Part shown: positions 8,088 through 16,957 of the stretch, one piece after another | Numbering within the stretch: the first letter of the stretch is position 1 | How the letters are laid out: the number at the start of each line of letters is the position of its first letter | Assembly (NCBI RefSeq): GCF_009557055.1 | Contig: NZ_CP045649.1 | Location: forward strand, 4,214,787-4,278,786 | From: Nocardioides sp. dk884 | Lineage (GTDB): Bacteria; Actinomycetota; Actinomycetes; Propionibacteriales; Nocardioidaceae | DNA: 64,000 nucleotides | Direction of reading: 5' to 3' | Notes under the pieces: generated by a model | Told to the model about the DNA's origin: nothing | What the model saw: the letters and a program-made list of their open reading frames with translations, nothing else | Databases searched by the model: none | Translations under genes and position numbers: made by a program

Positions 8088-11000
8088 GTGGGCCACCTCG
8101 CCTCATTCTCCCTGCGCAACCGCGCTTTCGTGGCCCTGGCCACCGTCCTCGTCGCGATCTTCGGCTTCCTGTCCCTGGGCTCGCTGAAGATGGAGCTGAT
8201 CCCCAACCTGCAGTTCCCGGCCGTCGGCGTGGTCGTGCCGTACGCCGGTGCCTCGCCCGAGTCGGTCGAGCAGGAGGTCACGATCCCGGTCGAGGACGCC
8301 CTCGCCGGCGTCGACGACCTCGAGGAGATCTCCTCGACGTCCTCCTCCGGCTCCGCGCTGGTGCTCCTGACCCTCACCTACGGCACCGACCTGGACCGGG
8401 CGCAGCAGCAGGTGGAGTCGGCCGTCACCGGTCTCGACGCGCTGCCCGAGCAGGTCGAGCCGATCGTCTTCGCCGGCGACTTCGACCAGTTCCCGGTCGT
8501 GCAGCTCTCGGTGACCTCCGACGCCGACGCCGCCCGGCTCGCCAGCGACCTCGAGCGGGTCGTGATCCCCGAGCTCGAGGACGTCGAGGGCGTGCGCGAG
8601 GTGCAGCTGACCGGCGGACCGCAGGACCGGGTGGAGATCACCCCGCTGCCGGCCGCCGCCGCCCAGGGCGTCAACGCCGGCACCATCGCCGAGGCGCTCC
8701 GTGGCGCCTCCATGGTCCCCGCGGGCAGCCTCGACGCCGGCGACCAGAGCCTGTCGGTGCAGGTCGGCTCCACCCCCACCACGCTCGAGCAGCTGCGCGC
8801 CGTCCCGGTCGCGGTCGGCGAGGGCACCCAGCCGCTGGGCCGGGTCGCGAAGGTGCAGGTCGCCCAGGTGGCGCCCACGTCGTACGCGCGCACGAACGGC
8901 GAGCCGAGCCTGTCGCTCGCGATCACCAAGACCCCCGACGGCAACACCGTCGACATCTCCCACGAGGTCGCCGACCTGATGCCGGAGCTCGAGGAGTCCC
9001 TCGGGTCCGGCGCGGAGTTCACCGTCGCCTTCGACCAGGCGCCGTTCATCGAGAAGTCGGTCGAGGACCTCACCACCGAGGGCGGCCTGGGCCTGCTCTT
9101 CGCGGTGCTGGTGATCTTGCTGTTCCTGTTCTCGGTGCGCTCCACGATCGTCACCGCGATCTCGATCCCGCTGTCGCTGCTGATCACCCTGATCGGTCTG
9201 CAGCTGGGCGGCTACACCCTCAACATCCTCACCCTCGGCGCGCTCACGGTGGCGATCGGACGCGTCGTCGACGACTCGATCGTGGTGATCGAGAACATCA
9301 AGCGCCACCTGTCCTACGGCGAGGCCAAGGTCGCGGCGATCACCACCGCGGTCCGCGAGGTCGCCGGGGCGATCACCTCCTCGACCATCGCCACCGCCGC
9401 GGTGTTCTTGCCGATCGGCATCGTCGGCGGCCAGGTCGGCGAGCTGTTCCGGCCCTTCGCGGTCACCGTCGCGCTGGCGCTGATGGCCTCGCTGCTGGTC
9501 GCGCTGACGATCATCCCGGTGCTGGCCTACTGGTTCCTCAAGGAGAGCACCGGCCCGGTCGACGCCGAGGTGGTCGCCGCCGAGGCCGAGGCCAAGGAGG
9601 AGCGCAGCTGGCTGCGCCGCGCCTACGACCCGGCCGTGCAGTGGGTGCTGCGCAAGCCCTGGATCACCGTCGGCCTGGCCTTCGTCGTACTCCTGGGCAC
9701 CCTGGCCCTCGCCCCGCTGCTCAAGACCAACTTCTTGGGCAGCAGCGGGCAGAACACGCTCTCGGTGACCCAGGAGCTCGAGCCGGGCGCCAGCCTGGCC
9801 CGCCAGGACGCCGCCGCGCGCGCCGTGGAGAAGGTCATCGGCGAGGTCGAGGAGGTGGAGACCCTCCAGGCCACCGTCGGCTCGGACCCCGCCACCGCCC
9901 TGTTCTCCGGTGGCAGCACGTCGTTCGCGCTCACCCTCGACGAGGACGCCGACGCCGACGCGGTGGCCGACGAGCTCACCGAGCAGCTCGCGGACGCCGG
10001 CGGCGAGGTGACCGTCTCCGCCGGCGACGCCGGGTTCGCCTCCGCCCTCGAGGTCGTCGTCACCGCCACCGACCAGAGCGCGCTCACCGAGGCCGCCGAG
10101 CTGGTCACCGAGGAGCTGCGCACCGTCGACAGCATCGGCGTGGTCACCTCTGACGCCGCCGCGGCGCAGCCGATCCTGAGCGTGCAGGCCCGCGAGAGCG
10201 GCGAGGCGAGCGGCCTGACGTCCACGGTGCTCGGCCAGCTGCTCGCCGCCACGCTGTTCCAGCCGCCGGTCGCCCAGGTGAGCGTCGACGGTCAGCAGCT
10301 CGACGCCGTCGTGGTCTCCGGGCCCAAGCCGTCCTCGGTCGAGGAGCTCCAGCAGCTCCCGGTCGGCCCGGGCGGGGCCACGCTCGGCCAGGTCGCCGAC
10401 GTCGAGGAGCGCCAGGTCGCCACCGCGATCACCCGCGCCGACGGCGAGCGCACGATCACCATCAGCGCGGAGCCCGACGCCGACGACCTCGGCGCGGTCA
10501 CCTCCGACGTGCAGGCGCTCATCGACGACCTCGACCTGCCCGAAGGCACCGAGGTCTCGCTCGGCGGCGTCTCGGAGGACCAGGAGGAGGCCTTCGCCCA
10601 GCTCGGCCTCGCGCTGCTGGTCGCGATCGCCATCGTCTACCTGGTCATGGTCGCGACGTTCCGCTCGCTGGCCCAGCCGCTGATCCTGCTGGTCTCGGTG
10701 CCGTTCGCGGCCACCGGCGCGCTGCTGCTGCTGGTGATCACCGGCATCCCGCTCGGCGTCGCCTCGCTGATCGGCGCGCTGATGCTGATCGGCGTCGTGG
10801 TCACCAACGCGATCGTGCTGATCGACCTGGTCAACCAGTACCGGGAGCGGGGCGCCTCGATCACCGAGGCGCTGCGCGAGGGCGGCGGCAAGCGCGTGCG
10901 CCCGATCGTCATGACCGCGCTGGCCACGATCCTCGCGCTCACCCCGATGAGCCTGGGGCTGACCGGCGGCAGCGCCTTCATCAGCCAGCCGCTCGCCATC

Positions 11001-11168
11001 GTGGTGATCGGCGGCCTGCTGAGCTCGACGTTCCTCACCCTGCTGCTCGTCCCGGCGCTGTACCTGCTGGTCGAGCGCCGCAAGGAGCGTCGGGCCGCGA
11101 AGCGGGCGGCCAAGCGCGCCCCTGCCCCCGCCGAGGAGCGCGACACCACCCCGGAGCCGGTGGGCTGA
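8088..11168 (+). CDS. RND family efflux permease (HAE1/AcrB-like)
   Basis: A 1026-residue inner-membrane proton-driven exporter. It has the full RND layout: TM1 at residues 10-30, a large extracytoplasmic loop, TM2-6 around 330-520 with the proton-relay VVDDSIVVIENI near residue 390, a second loop from 560, and TM8-12 around 840-1000. The C-terminus is Lys/Arg- and Ala-rich. GTG start 8088 has CAGGAG ten bases upstream. Like the Gram-positive SwrC/YerP type, it has no adjacent membrane-fusion or outer-membrane gene. Substrates are probably amphipathic drugs or lipopeptides, under control of the divergent MarR protein. An IR-B palindrome follows the stop. Confidence 0.93.
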   Translation: MGHLASFSLRNRAFVALATVLVAIFGFLSLGSLKMELIPNLQFPAVGVVVPYAGASPESVEQEVTIPVEDALAGVDDLEEISSTSSSGSALVLLTLTYGTDLDRAQQQVESAVTGLDALPEQVEPIVFAGDFDQFPVVQLSVTSDADAARLASDLERVVIPELEDVEGVREVQLTGGPQDRVEITPLPAAAAQGVNAGTIAEALRGASMVPAGSLDAGDQSLSVQVGSTPTTLEQLRAVPVAVGEGTQPLGRVAKVQVAQVAPTSYARTNGEPSLSLAITKTPDGNTVDISHEVADLMPELEESLGSGAEFTVAFDQAPFIEKSVEDLTTEGGLGLLFAVLVILLFLFSVRSTIVTAISIPLSLLITLIGLQLGGYTLNILTLGALTVAIGRVVDDSIVVIENIKRHLSYGEAKVAAITTAVREVAGAITSSTIATAAVFLPIGIVGGQVGELFRPFAVTVALALMASLLVALTIIPVLAYWFLKESTGPVDAEVVAAEAEAKEERSWLRRAYDPAVQWVLRKPWITVGLAFVVLLGTLALAPLLKTNFLGSSGQNTLSVTQELEPGASLARQDAAARAVEKVIGEVEEVETLQATVGSDPATALFSGGSTSFALTLDEDADADAVADELTEQLADAGGEVTVSAGDAGFASALEVVVTATDQSALTEAAELVTEELRTVDSIGVVTSDAAAAQPILSVQARESGEASGLTSTVLGQLLAATLFQPPVAQVSVDGQQLDAVVVSGPKPSSVEELQQLPVGPGGATLGQVADVEERQVATAITRADGERTITISAEPDADDLGAVTSDVQALIDDLDLPEGTEVSLGGVSEDQEEAFAQLGLALLVAIAIVYLVMVATFRSLAQPLILLVSVPFAATGALLLLVITGIPLGVASLIGALMLIGVVVTNAIVLIDLVNQYRERGASITEALREGGGKRVRPIVMTALATILALTPMSLGLTGGSAFISQPLAIVVIGGLLSSTFLTLLLVPALYLLVERRKERRAAKRAAKRAPAPAEERDTTPEPVG

Positions 11169-11186
11169 CGCCCGCCCCCTCCCGCT

Positions 11187-11256
11187 TGTAACGCGGGGTT
11201 ATTGACGCTGAACGCGCCGCATACGGCGTGTGAAGCGACGATAACCCCGCGTTACA
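11187..11256. repeat. IR-B 70-bp palindrome, copy 2 (probable bidirectional terminator)
   Basis: It has the same ends as copies 1 and 3 (TGTAACGCGGGGTTAT ... ATAACCCCGCGTTACA) and a diverged but self-complementary centre. It lies between the convergent RND transporter and short-chain fatty acid transporter genes. Confidence 0.88.
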
Positions 11257-11275
11257 GCTGTTTTCGGGGCCTCTC

Positions 11276-12739
11276 CTAGGGCATCACCGGCGCCTCGAAC
11301 TCGAAGGTCATCCCGAGCAGCCAGAGCAGCAGGAGCACCACCGGCAGGTGGAAGAGGAACTGCAAGAACGTGAACCCGACCAGGTCGCGAGCGCGCAGGC
11401 CCAGCACCGCGAGCAGCGGCAGCATGAAGAACGGGTTGACCAGGTTGGGCAGCGCCTCGGCGGCGTTGTAGATCTGCACCGTCCAGCCGAGGTTCATCTC
11501 GACGTCGGTCGCCGACTGCATGACGTACGGCGCCTCGACCAGCCACTTGCCGCCGCCGGAGGGCACCAGCAGGCCCAGCAGCGCGGTGTAGAGGGCGATC
11601 ACGACCGCGAAGGCGCCCCCGCCGCCGACCCCGGTGAACAGGTCGGCGAGGTGCTCGGAGACGGTCACGCCACCGCGGCCCTCGGCCCGGGTCAGGATCG
11701 CGGCCATCGCGGCGTACAGCGGGAACTGCACGAGCACCCCGGCCGTCGACGGCACCGCCTTGGAGGTCGCGTCGAGGAAGCGGCGCGGGGTGCCGTGCAG
11801 CACCAGGCCGAGCACCAAGAAGACCAGCAGGTAGCCGTTGAGGCTGCTCAGCACGGTCAGCAGCGGCAGGTCGATGAGCTGCCAGATGAGCCACAGCAGG
11901 GTCAGCGCGCCGATCAGGGCGGGCAGGATCCGCGAGTGCTCGAGCCACTCCCCGGGCCGGGTCCGCACCGGCGGCTCGGGCACCTCGTCGTCCAGGTCGA
12001 CGCCGAGGTCGGCGGCGGTGCGCACCGCCTCGCCGCGCGGCGCCGAGGCCCACGCGACCGCGACGCTGAGGGCGATCAGGACCGCCGCCATCACCAGCGA
12101 CTGCCAGGTGAGGATCGTGGTCCCGAAGTCGAGCACCCCGGTGATCTCGAGCAGCTCCGGTGGGAGCGAGGCCGGCGTGGCCTGCAGCTGCGCGGCCGAG
12201 GAGGACAGGCCGAGCGCCCACACCGCGCCGAGCCCGAGGTACGCCGCGGCGCCGAGCGCCCGGTAGTCGGCGCGCAGGTCGCTTCGCCGGGCGATCGCGC
12301 GCGCCAGCAGCCCGGAGAAGACCAGGCTGAGGCCCCAGTTGAGCATCGAGACCAGGCACGACAGCAACGCGACGAAGGCGACCGCCCCGCGCGGCGTCGA
12401 GGGCACCGTGGCGATCCGCTCGATCAGGCGCGCGACCGGCGGCGACGTCGCGACGATGTAGCCGGTCAGCACCACCATCGCCATCTGCAGGGTGAACGCG
12501 GTCAGGTCCCAGAACCCGCCACCGAACGCCTCGGCGACGACCCGGGGACTGGAGCCGTTGATGAACGCCGCCACGCTGACGACGACGACGCCGGCGAGGG
12601 CGAACACGTAGGCGTCGGGGAACCACTTCTCGGTCCACGCCGCGCTGAGCTGGGCGAAGCGCGCCAGCCCGCGCTCGCGCGAGCCGGCGTCGGGCTCTGG
12701 CCCACGCTCGGACGGGGCCTGGGGGGCGGCCTGCGACAT
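11276..12739 (-). CDS. Short-chain fatty acid transporter (AtoE family)
   Basis: A 487-residue integral membrane protein with about a dozen hydrophobic segments from residue 40 to the C-terminus. It matches the AtoE/YhfC type that imports short-chain fatty acids such as acetoacetate or butyrate: WTEKWFPDAYVFALAG at the start, TPRGAVAFVALLSCLVSMLNWG and VPSGGGKWLVEAPYV in the middle. ATG 12739 is chosen because of a GAAGGAG about nine bases upstream; the much longer open frame is a shadow of the oxidase gene. It lies 107 bp downstream of the L-2-hydroxyglutarate oxidase gene in the same direction, so co-transcription is possible. Confidence 0.9.
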   Translation of the reverse strand: MSQAAPQAPSERGPEPDAGSRERGLARFAQLSAAWTEKWFPDAYVFALAGVVVVSVAAFINGSSPRVVAEAFGGGFWDLTAFTLQMAMVVLTGYIVATSPPVARLIERIATVPSTPRGAVAFVALLSCLVSMLNWGLSLVFSGLLARAIARRSDLRADYRALGAAAYLGLGAVWALGLSSSAAQLQATPASLPPELLEITGVLDFGTTILTWQSLVMAAVLIALSVAVAWASAPRGEAVRTAADLGVDLDDEVPEPPVRTRPGEWLEHSRILPALIGALTLLWLIWQLIDLPLLTVLSSLNGYLLVFLVLGLVLHGTPRRFLDATSKAVPSTAGVLVQFPLYAAMAAILTRAEGRGGVTVSEHLADLFTGVGGGGAFAVVIALYTALLGLLVPSGGGKWLVEAPYVMQSATDVEMNLGWTVQIYNAAEALPNLVNPFFMLPLLAVLGLRARDLVGFTFLQFLFHLPVVLLLLWLLGMTFEFEAPVMP

Positions 12740-12846
12740 GGCGGACTCCTTCGATCCACGGGGCAGGCAGGGTGCGCTGCCACGGGGACCCTGCCCACGG
12801 AGGCGGGGGTGGAATCCGGTCCCCCGCCCGATGTCACGCCCCGCCC

Positions 12847-14052
12847 CTAGACCCCCATCCGGTCCACCACGTGCTCGGCGATCGCGAGGCTGGAGGTGGC
12901 GGCGGGCGAGGGGGCGTTGCGCACGGTGGTGACCGCGTCGTCGCCGAGCACCCGGAAGTCGTCGAGCAGGCTGCCGTCGCGCTCCACCGCCTGCGCGCGC
13001 ACGCCGGCCCCCGCGCGGACCACGTCGTCGGCGCCGATCTGCGGCACGTAGCGGCTCGCGACCCGCATGTAGGCACGCACCGAGAGGCTGCCGCGCAGCT
13101 CGCGCGCGCCGGTGCGCCAGTGGGTGGCCGCCAGCCGCCAGAACCCCGGCCAGGCGGCCAGCGCGCGGAGGTCCTCGAGCCGGGCGTCGCGGCGCCGGTA
13201 CCCCTCGCGGGCCAGGGCCAGGACGGCGTTCGGGCCGACCTCGAGGCCGCCGCCGACCCGACGGGTGAAGTGCACGCCGAGGAACGGGTAGCGCGGGTCC
13301 GGGACCGGATAGACCATCCCGCGCACCAGGTCGGCCTTGGCCGGGCGCACGCTCATGTACTCCCCGCGGAACGGCACGATCCGCGGCCCGGCGCTGCCGT
13401 CGGCCCACTGCGAGACCCGGTCGGCGTACAGCCCGGCGCAGACCACCAGCCGGTCCACCCGCAGCGGCTCACGCGCGGTCGCGACCTCGACACCGCTCGC
13501 CGTACGCCGGATCCCGGTGACCTCGGTGCCGGTGCGCACCTCCCCGCCCGCGGCGCGCACGTCGTCGGCGTACGCCTGCGCGATCGCGACGTAGTCGGTG
13601 ATCGCGGTCTGCGGGGAGTGCAGCGCGACCAGGCCGGCGGCGTGCGGCTCGACCTCGGTGATGCCGGCGCCCTCGACGCGGCGCAGGCCGGGGACCCCGT
13701 TCTGGGTCGCGGTCCGCTCGAGGGCGTCGAGACGACCGAGCTCGTCGCGCGCGACGGCGACCACCAGCTTGCCGCACTCCTCATAAGGGATCGCGCGCTC
13801 GGCGCAGTACTCGCGCAGCAGGCTCCGCCCGCGGGTGCACAGCTCGGCCTTGAGGCTGCCGGGGCGGTAGTAGATCCCGGCGTGGACGACGCCGGAGTTG
13901 TGCCCGGTCTGGTGCTGCGCGAGGCGGTCCTCCTTCTCCAGCACCACGACCCGGACGCCGGGGCGCCGCCGGGTGAGCTCGCGCGCGACGGCCAGCCCGA
14001 CGATGCCGCCGCCCACGACGCCGATGCTCTGCCCGCTGCTGCGCTCCGTCAT
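12847..14052 (-). CDS. lhgO: L-2-hydroxyglutarate oxidase
   Basis: A 401-residue FAD-dependent DAO-family oxidase that converts L-2-hydroxyglutarate to 2-oxoglutarate. The N-terminal dinucleotide fold IGVVGGGIVGLAVARELTRR binds FAD, and TGHNSGVVHAGIYY near residue 55 is the signature of the LhgO/YgaF family. VPFRGEYMSVRP and YPFLGVHFTRR are further family blocks. ATG 14052 is preferred over an in-frame GTG at 14070 because GAGGAT sits before it. It heads a minus-strand pair with the AtoE transporter. Glycerol-3-phosphate dehydrogenase-like enzymes are the nearest alternative, but the HAGIYY block favours LhgO. Confidence 0.9.
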   Translation of the reverse strand: MTERSSGQSIGVVGGGIVGLAVARELTRRRPGVRVVVLEKEDRLAQHQTGHNSGVVHAGIYYRPGSLKAELCTRGRSLLREYCAERAIPYEECGKLVVAVARDELGRLDALERTATQNGVPGLRRVEGAGITEVEPHAAGLVALHSPQTAITDYVAIAQAYADDVRAAGGEVRTGTEVTGIRRTASGVEVATAREPLRVDRLVVCAGLYADRVSQWADGSAGPRIVPFRGEYMSVRPAKADLVRGMVYPVPDPRYPFLGVHFTRRVGGGLEVGPNAVLALAREGYRRRDARLEDLRALAAWPGFWRLAATHWRTGARELRGSLSVRAYMRVASRYVPQIGADDVVRAGAGVRAQAVERDGSLLDDFRVLGDDAVTTVRNAPSPAATSSLAIAEHVVDRMGV

Positions 14053-14115
14053 GGCGCGATCCTCGCGCACCCGCGGGCGGGCACGCGGGCGGGCACGCGG
14101 CAGCGGTCGGTCAGC

Positions 14116-14673
14116 TCAGCGCACGACGTCGTAGACGCCGAGGCGGATGCCGTTGGAGTACGTCGCGTGCTCGACCAGGTCGAGGCGGCCGTGGTGGTCG
14201 GCGTCGGAGGCGAAGAGCCGCTTGCCGGCGCCGAGCACGACGGGGAAGGTCAGCAGGTGGTAGCGGTCCACGAGCCCGGCGGCGGCGAGGCCCTGGGCGA
14301 GCGTGGCGCTGCCCTGCACGTGGATCGGGCCGCCCTCGCCGTCTTTGAGCGCCGCCACCTCCTCCAGCGAGCCGAGCACCGTCGCCGGCCCCCACGACAG
14401 GTCACGCAGGGTGGAGGACACGACGTACTTGGGCATCGCGTTGTACTCCGCGAACTCCGCCATCGTCGGCCACACCGGCGCGAACTCCTCGTAGGTCACC
14501 CGGCCCAGCAGCAGGGCGGAGGCCTCCTGCTGCTCGCGGCCCTTGATCTCGTAGGCCTCCTCCTGGAAGGGCACGTCGGCGAAGGTCCACCCGGCGCGGG
14601 GATGATCACCGCCACCGGGTGAGTCGATGACGCCGTCGAGACTGATGAACTCGGTCACCACCAGGGGGCGCAT
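14116..14673 (-). CDS. Dihydrofolate reductase family protein (RibD C-terminal type)
   Basis: A 185-residue protein of the RibD_C fold, NADPH-dependent reductases related to dihydrofolate reductase. Features are VTEFISLDGVIDSPGG at residues 6-21, LLLGRVTYEEF near 55, HVQGSATLAQGLAAAGLVD near 118 and PVVLGAGKRLF near 144. The true substrate of these stand-alone proteins is generally unknown; it is not the folate-pathway FolA. A short GC tandem repeat (GGGCGGGCACGC) lies between its stop and the lhgO start. Confidence 0.88.
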   Translation of the reverse strand: MRPLVVTEFISLDGVIDSPGGGDHPRAGWTFADVPFQEEAYEIKGREQQEASALLLGRVTYEEFAPVWPTMAEFAEYNAMPKYVVSSTLRDLSWGPATVLGSLEEVAALKDGEGGPIHVQGSATLAQGLAAAGLVDRYHLLTFPVVLGAGKRLFASDADHHGRLDLVEHATYSNGIRLGVYDVVR

Positions 14674-14730
14674 GCCTCATGCTGGCACGCATCGCGGCCG
14701 CGCGGGTCACCCGTTTTCGTGGATCTCCCC

Positions 14731-15126
14731 CTAGCTCCCCTCGCCAGGCGGCGGCTCGCGGTAGCCGCCGTCGCGCAGCCCGGCCTCGATCTCGAAGCGG
14801 TTGCGCGCCCCGGGTCGTCGCGCCTCCTCGAGCAGGTAGCGCAGCGCGAACCCGATCCCGTGGCGCGCCCACTGATCGGCGTGCACCGCCTCGTGGCGCA
14901 GCACCCCTCGACCCGGGCGAGGATGGCCGGTGAGGTAGACCCCGCCGTACGTCGTGCCGCCGCGGGCGAACCCGCCGCGCATCCCCGCGCACACGAACAG
15001 CCCCGCCTCCTCGTCGTACGCCGGGCGCCCGCCCCAGCACCGCGCCCAGGCGAGTGCGACCGCGGTCACCACCGCGGACTGCCACGAGCCTCGTGTCACC
15101 CGCCGCCACCTCCCCTCGCCTGCCAT
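14731..15126 (-). CDS. Small HExxH-motif protein (putative metallopeptidase-like)
   Basis: A 131-residue protein with one weakly hydrophobic N-terminal stretch (SAVVTAVALAWARCW, residues 17-31) and a zincin-type motif LRHEAVHADQW near residues 76-86, with FEIEAGL near 112 offering a third acidic ligand. Many actinobacteria carry such short proteins, often annotated as hypothetical or misnamed Fe-S oxidoreductase. The motif suggests a zinc-binding site; peptidase activity is an inference. It lies between IR-C and the DHFR-like gene on the minus strand. I know no partner. Confidence 0.7.
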   Translation of the reverse strand: MAGEGRWRRVTRGSWQSAVVTAVALAWARCWGGRPAYDEEAGLFVCAGMRGGFARGGTTYGGVYLTGHPRPGRGVLRHEAVHADQWARHGIGFALRYLLEEARRPGARNRFEIEAGLRDGGYREPPPGEGS

Positions 15127-15164
15127 GACGCCATCGTGCCGCGGGGGATGAGGGCCGCAGCCGG

Positions 15165-15224
15165 GTAGTCCGCCACACAGGGGTCGTGATCACGCCGATC
15201 CACGACCCCTGTGTGGCGGACTAC
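15165..15224. terminator. IR-C, perfect 24-bp inverted repeat
   Basis: Bases 15165-15188 and 15201-15224 are exact reverse complements around a 12-base loop. The left arm begins GTAGTCCGCCACACAG. The TAG stop of the sigma-factor gene (15221-15223, minus strand) lies inside the right arm, so the hairpin starts at the stop codon. A Rho-independent-like terminator without a clear U tract is likely, as is common in GC-rich actinobacteria. It is not related in sequence to IR-A or IR-B. Confidence 0.75.
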
Positions 15225-16378
15225 CGCGAGGTCGCCGCGTGCAACCGCGCCGCCTGCCGGGTCAGGTGGTCGCGCTCGGCCACGCTGCTCGCCCGCCGGG
15301 CCGCCTCGACGTAGAGGCTCGCCGCGGTGACCGGGTCGCCGTCGCGCTCGTGCAGGTACGCCGCCACCGCGGCGTACCGCGGGAGGCCCGGGTCGAGCTC
15401 GCCCAGCGCCGCCAGCCCGGCGCGTGGGCCGTCGGCCTCCCCGACCGCGACCGCCCGGTTGAGCCGAGCGACCGGGTTGGCGCTCAGCCGGACGAGCTCG
15501 TCGTACCACTCCACGATCTGCACCCAGTCGGTCTCCTCAGCGCGTGCGGCGTCCGCGTGGAGCGCCGCGATCGCCGCCTGGGCCTGGTACTCGCCCAGCC
15601 GGTCCCGCGCGAGCGCGCGCTGCAGGATGTCGACGCCCTCGGCGATCAGGCCGGTGTCCCAGCGGCTGCGGTCCTGCTCGGCGAGCGGCACCAGCGCGCC
15701 GTCCGGGCCGGTGCGGGCCGAGCGCCGGGCATGGTGCAGCAGCATCAGCGCGAGCAGGCCCGCGACCTCCTCGTGCTCGATGCCGGCGGCGAGCCGACGG
15801 GTCAGCCGGATCGCCTCGGCAGCCAGGTCGACGTCGCCGGAGTAACCCTCGTTGAAGACCAGGTAGAGCACCCGCAGCACCGTGGCGACGTCGCCGGGGC
15901 GGTCGAACCGCTCCCCGGAGAGGGTGCGCTTGGCGCGGCTGATGCGCTGGGCCATGGTCGCCTCCGGCACCAGGTAGGCCTGCGCGATCTGCCGGGTGGT
16001 GAGGCCGCCGACGGCGCGCAGCGTGAGGGCGACCGCCGAGGCCGGGGTGAGCGAGGGGTGCGCGCACAGGAAGTACAGCCACAACGTGTCGTCCACCGAC
16101 CCCGCGGGTCCCGGAGCGGGTTCCCGGACCGCCCGCTCCTCCCGGTGCCGGCGCGCGGAGCCGGCCCGGGCGGCGTCGAGGAACCGCCGCCACGCGACGC
16201 CGACCAGCCAGGCCGCCGGGTCCCGGGGCGGATCGTCCGGCCAGGCTCGGAGCGCGTCGACCAGCGCGTCCTGGACGGCGTCCTCGGCGGCCGCGAAGTC
16301 GGCGCCGCGGCGGACCAGGACCCCGATCACGGTCGGGGTCAACCGCCGCAGGAGAGCCGGGTCGACCGCGGCGCCCAT
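15221..16378 (-). CDS. ECF42-type RNA polymerase sigma factor (DUF6596)
   Basis: A 385-residue sigma-70 family protein. Region 2 is near residues 10-75 (AAEDAVQDALVDALRAWPDDPP, WLVGVAWRRFLDAARA). Region 4 is near 110-150 (GLTTRQIAQAYLVPEATMAQRISRAKR). A long C-terminal extension of about 220 residues with TPR-like helices follows (EVAGLLALMLLHHARR, ARLNRAVAVGEADGP). This layout and the adjacent YCII gene are hallmarks of the ECF42 group, which has no classical anti-sigma factor; the C-terminal extension is thought to regulate activity. It starts 7 bp after the YCII gene, so the two form an operon. The stop lies in IR-C. Confidence 0.9.
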   Translation of the reverse strand: MGAAVDPALLRRLTPTVIGVLVRRGADFAAAEDAVQDALVDALRAWPDDPPRDPAAWLVGVAWRRFLDAARAGSARRHREERAVREPAPGPAGSVDDTLWLYFLCAHPSLTPASAVALTLRAVGGLTTRQIAQAYLVPEATMAQRISRAKRTLSGERFDRPGDVATVLRVLYLVFNEGYSGDVDLAAEAIRLTRRLAAGIEHEEVAGLLALMLLHHARRSARTGPDGALVPLAEQDRSRWDTGLIAEGVDILQRALARDRLGEYQAQAAIAALHADAARAEETDWVQIVEWYDELVRLSANPVARLNRAVAVGEADGPRAGLAALGELDPGLPRYAAVAAYLHERDGDPVTAASLYVEAARRASSVAERDHLTRQAARLHAATSR

Positions 16379-16385
16379 CGGTGGC

Positions 16386-16793
16386 TCACTCGGTGACGGT
16401 GGGCGGGGCGTTCAGGAACGGACGCACCTCGAGCCACTCGTGGATCGGCTTCCCGCCAGGACCGGGCGCCGCGGACAGCTCGGCGGCCAGCTCGTAGGCA
16501 CGGTCCTGGCTCTCGACATCGATCACCATCCAGCCGGCGATCAGGTCCTTCGTCTCCGCGAACGGCCCGTCGGTGAGGGGCGGGCGCCCCTCCCCGTCGT
16601 ACCGCACGAAGGTCCCCTCGGGCGCCAGCGCCTGGCCGTCGACGTACTCCCCGGTGCCCTCGAGGCGGGCGGCGAAGTCGGACATGTACTGCAGGTGGTC
16701 GGTGATCTCCTGCAGGGTCCACTGGTCCATGGGCACGTCGTTGACCCCGACGGGGGCGCCTCGGTAGTGCTTGAGCAGCAGGTACTTGGTCAT
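16386..16793 (-). CDS. YCII-related protein (DGPF domain), partner of the ECF42 sigma factor
   Basis: A 135-residue YCII-domain protein with the DGPFAETKDLIAGW block near residue 77 that names the DGPF family. ATG 16793 is chosen over a longer frame because AGGAGG lies eight bases upstream. YCII/DGPF proteins are ferredoxin-like folds whose biochemical role is unresolved; they co-occur with ECF42 sigma factors and are usually their target genes. Here it is the first gene of the two-gene operon and probably the main product of its autoregulated promoter. Confidence 0.9.
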   Translation of the reverse strand: MTKYLLLKHYRGAPVGVNDVPMDQWTLQEITDHLQYMSDFAARLEGTGEYVDGQALAPEGTFVRYDGEGRPPLTDGPFAETKDLIAGWMVIDVESQDRAYELAAELSAAPGPGGKPIHEWLEVRPFLNAPPTVTE

Positions 16794-16840
16794 CGTGTCC
16801 TCCTCGTCCGTACGACCCAGTGTGGCCGTCTCATCCGGGG

Positions 16841-16867
16841 GACGAAGCCGGTCGCGGCTTCTCGACA
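16841..16867 (-). promoter_or_regulatory. Candidate ECF42-dependent promoter
   Basis: Read on the minus strand, TGTCGA (16862-16867) is followed after 17 bases by CGTC (16841-16844), about 50 bp upstream of the YCII start. As I recall, TGTCGA at -35 with a CG-rich -10 is the motif reported for ECF42 target promoters. The match rests on one site and memory. Confidence 0.4.
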
Positions 16868-16957
16868 TGGCCGCCGCGACGGGTCCGGCGATGAGTCCGG
16901 CGATGAGTCCGGGGCCGGACCGAGGTCTAGGACTGCACCCCATCCCGAGGAGCAGCC

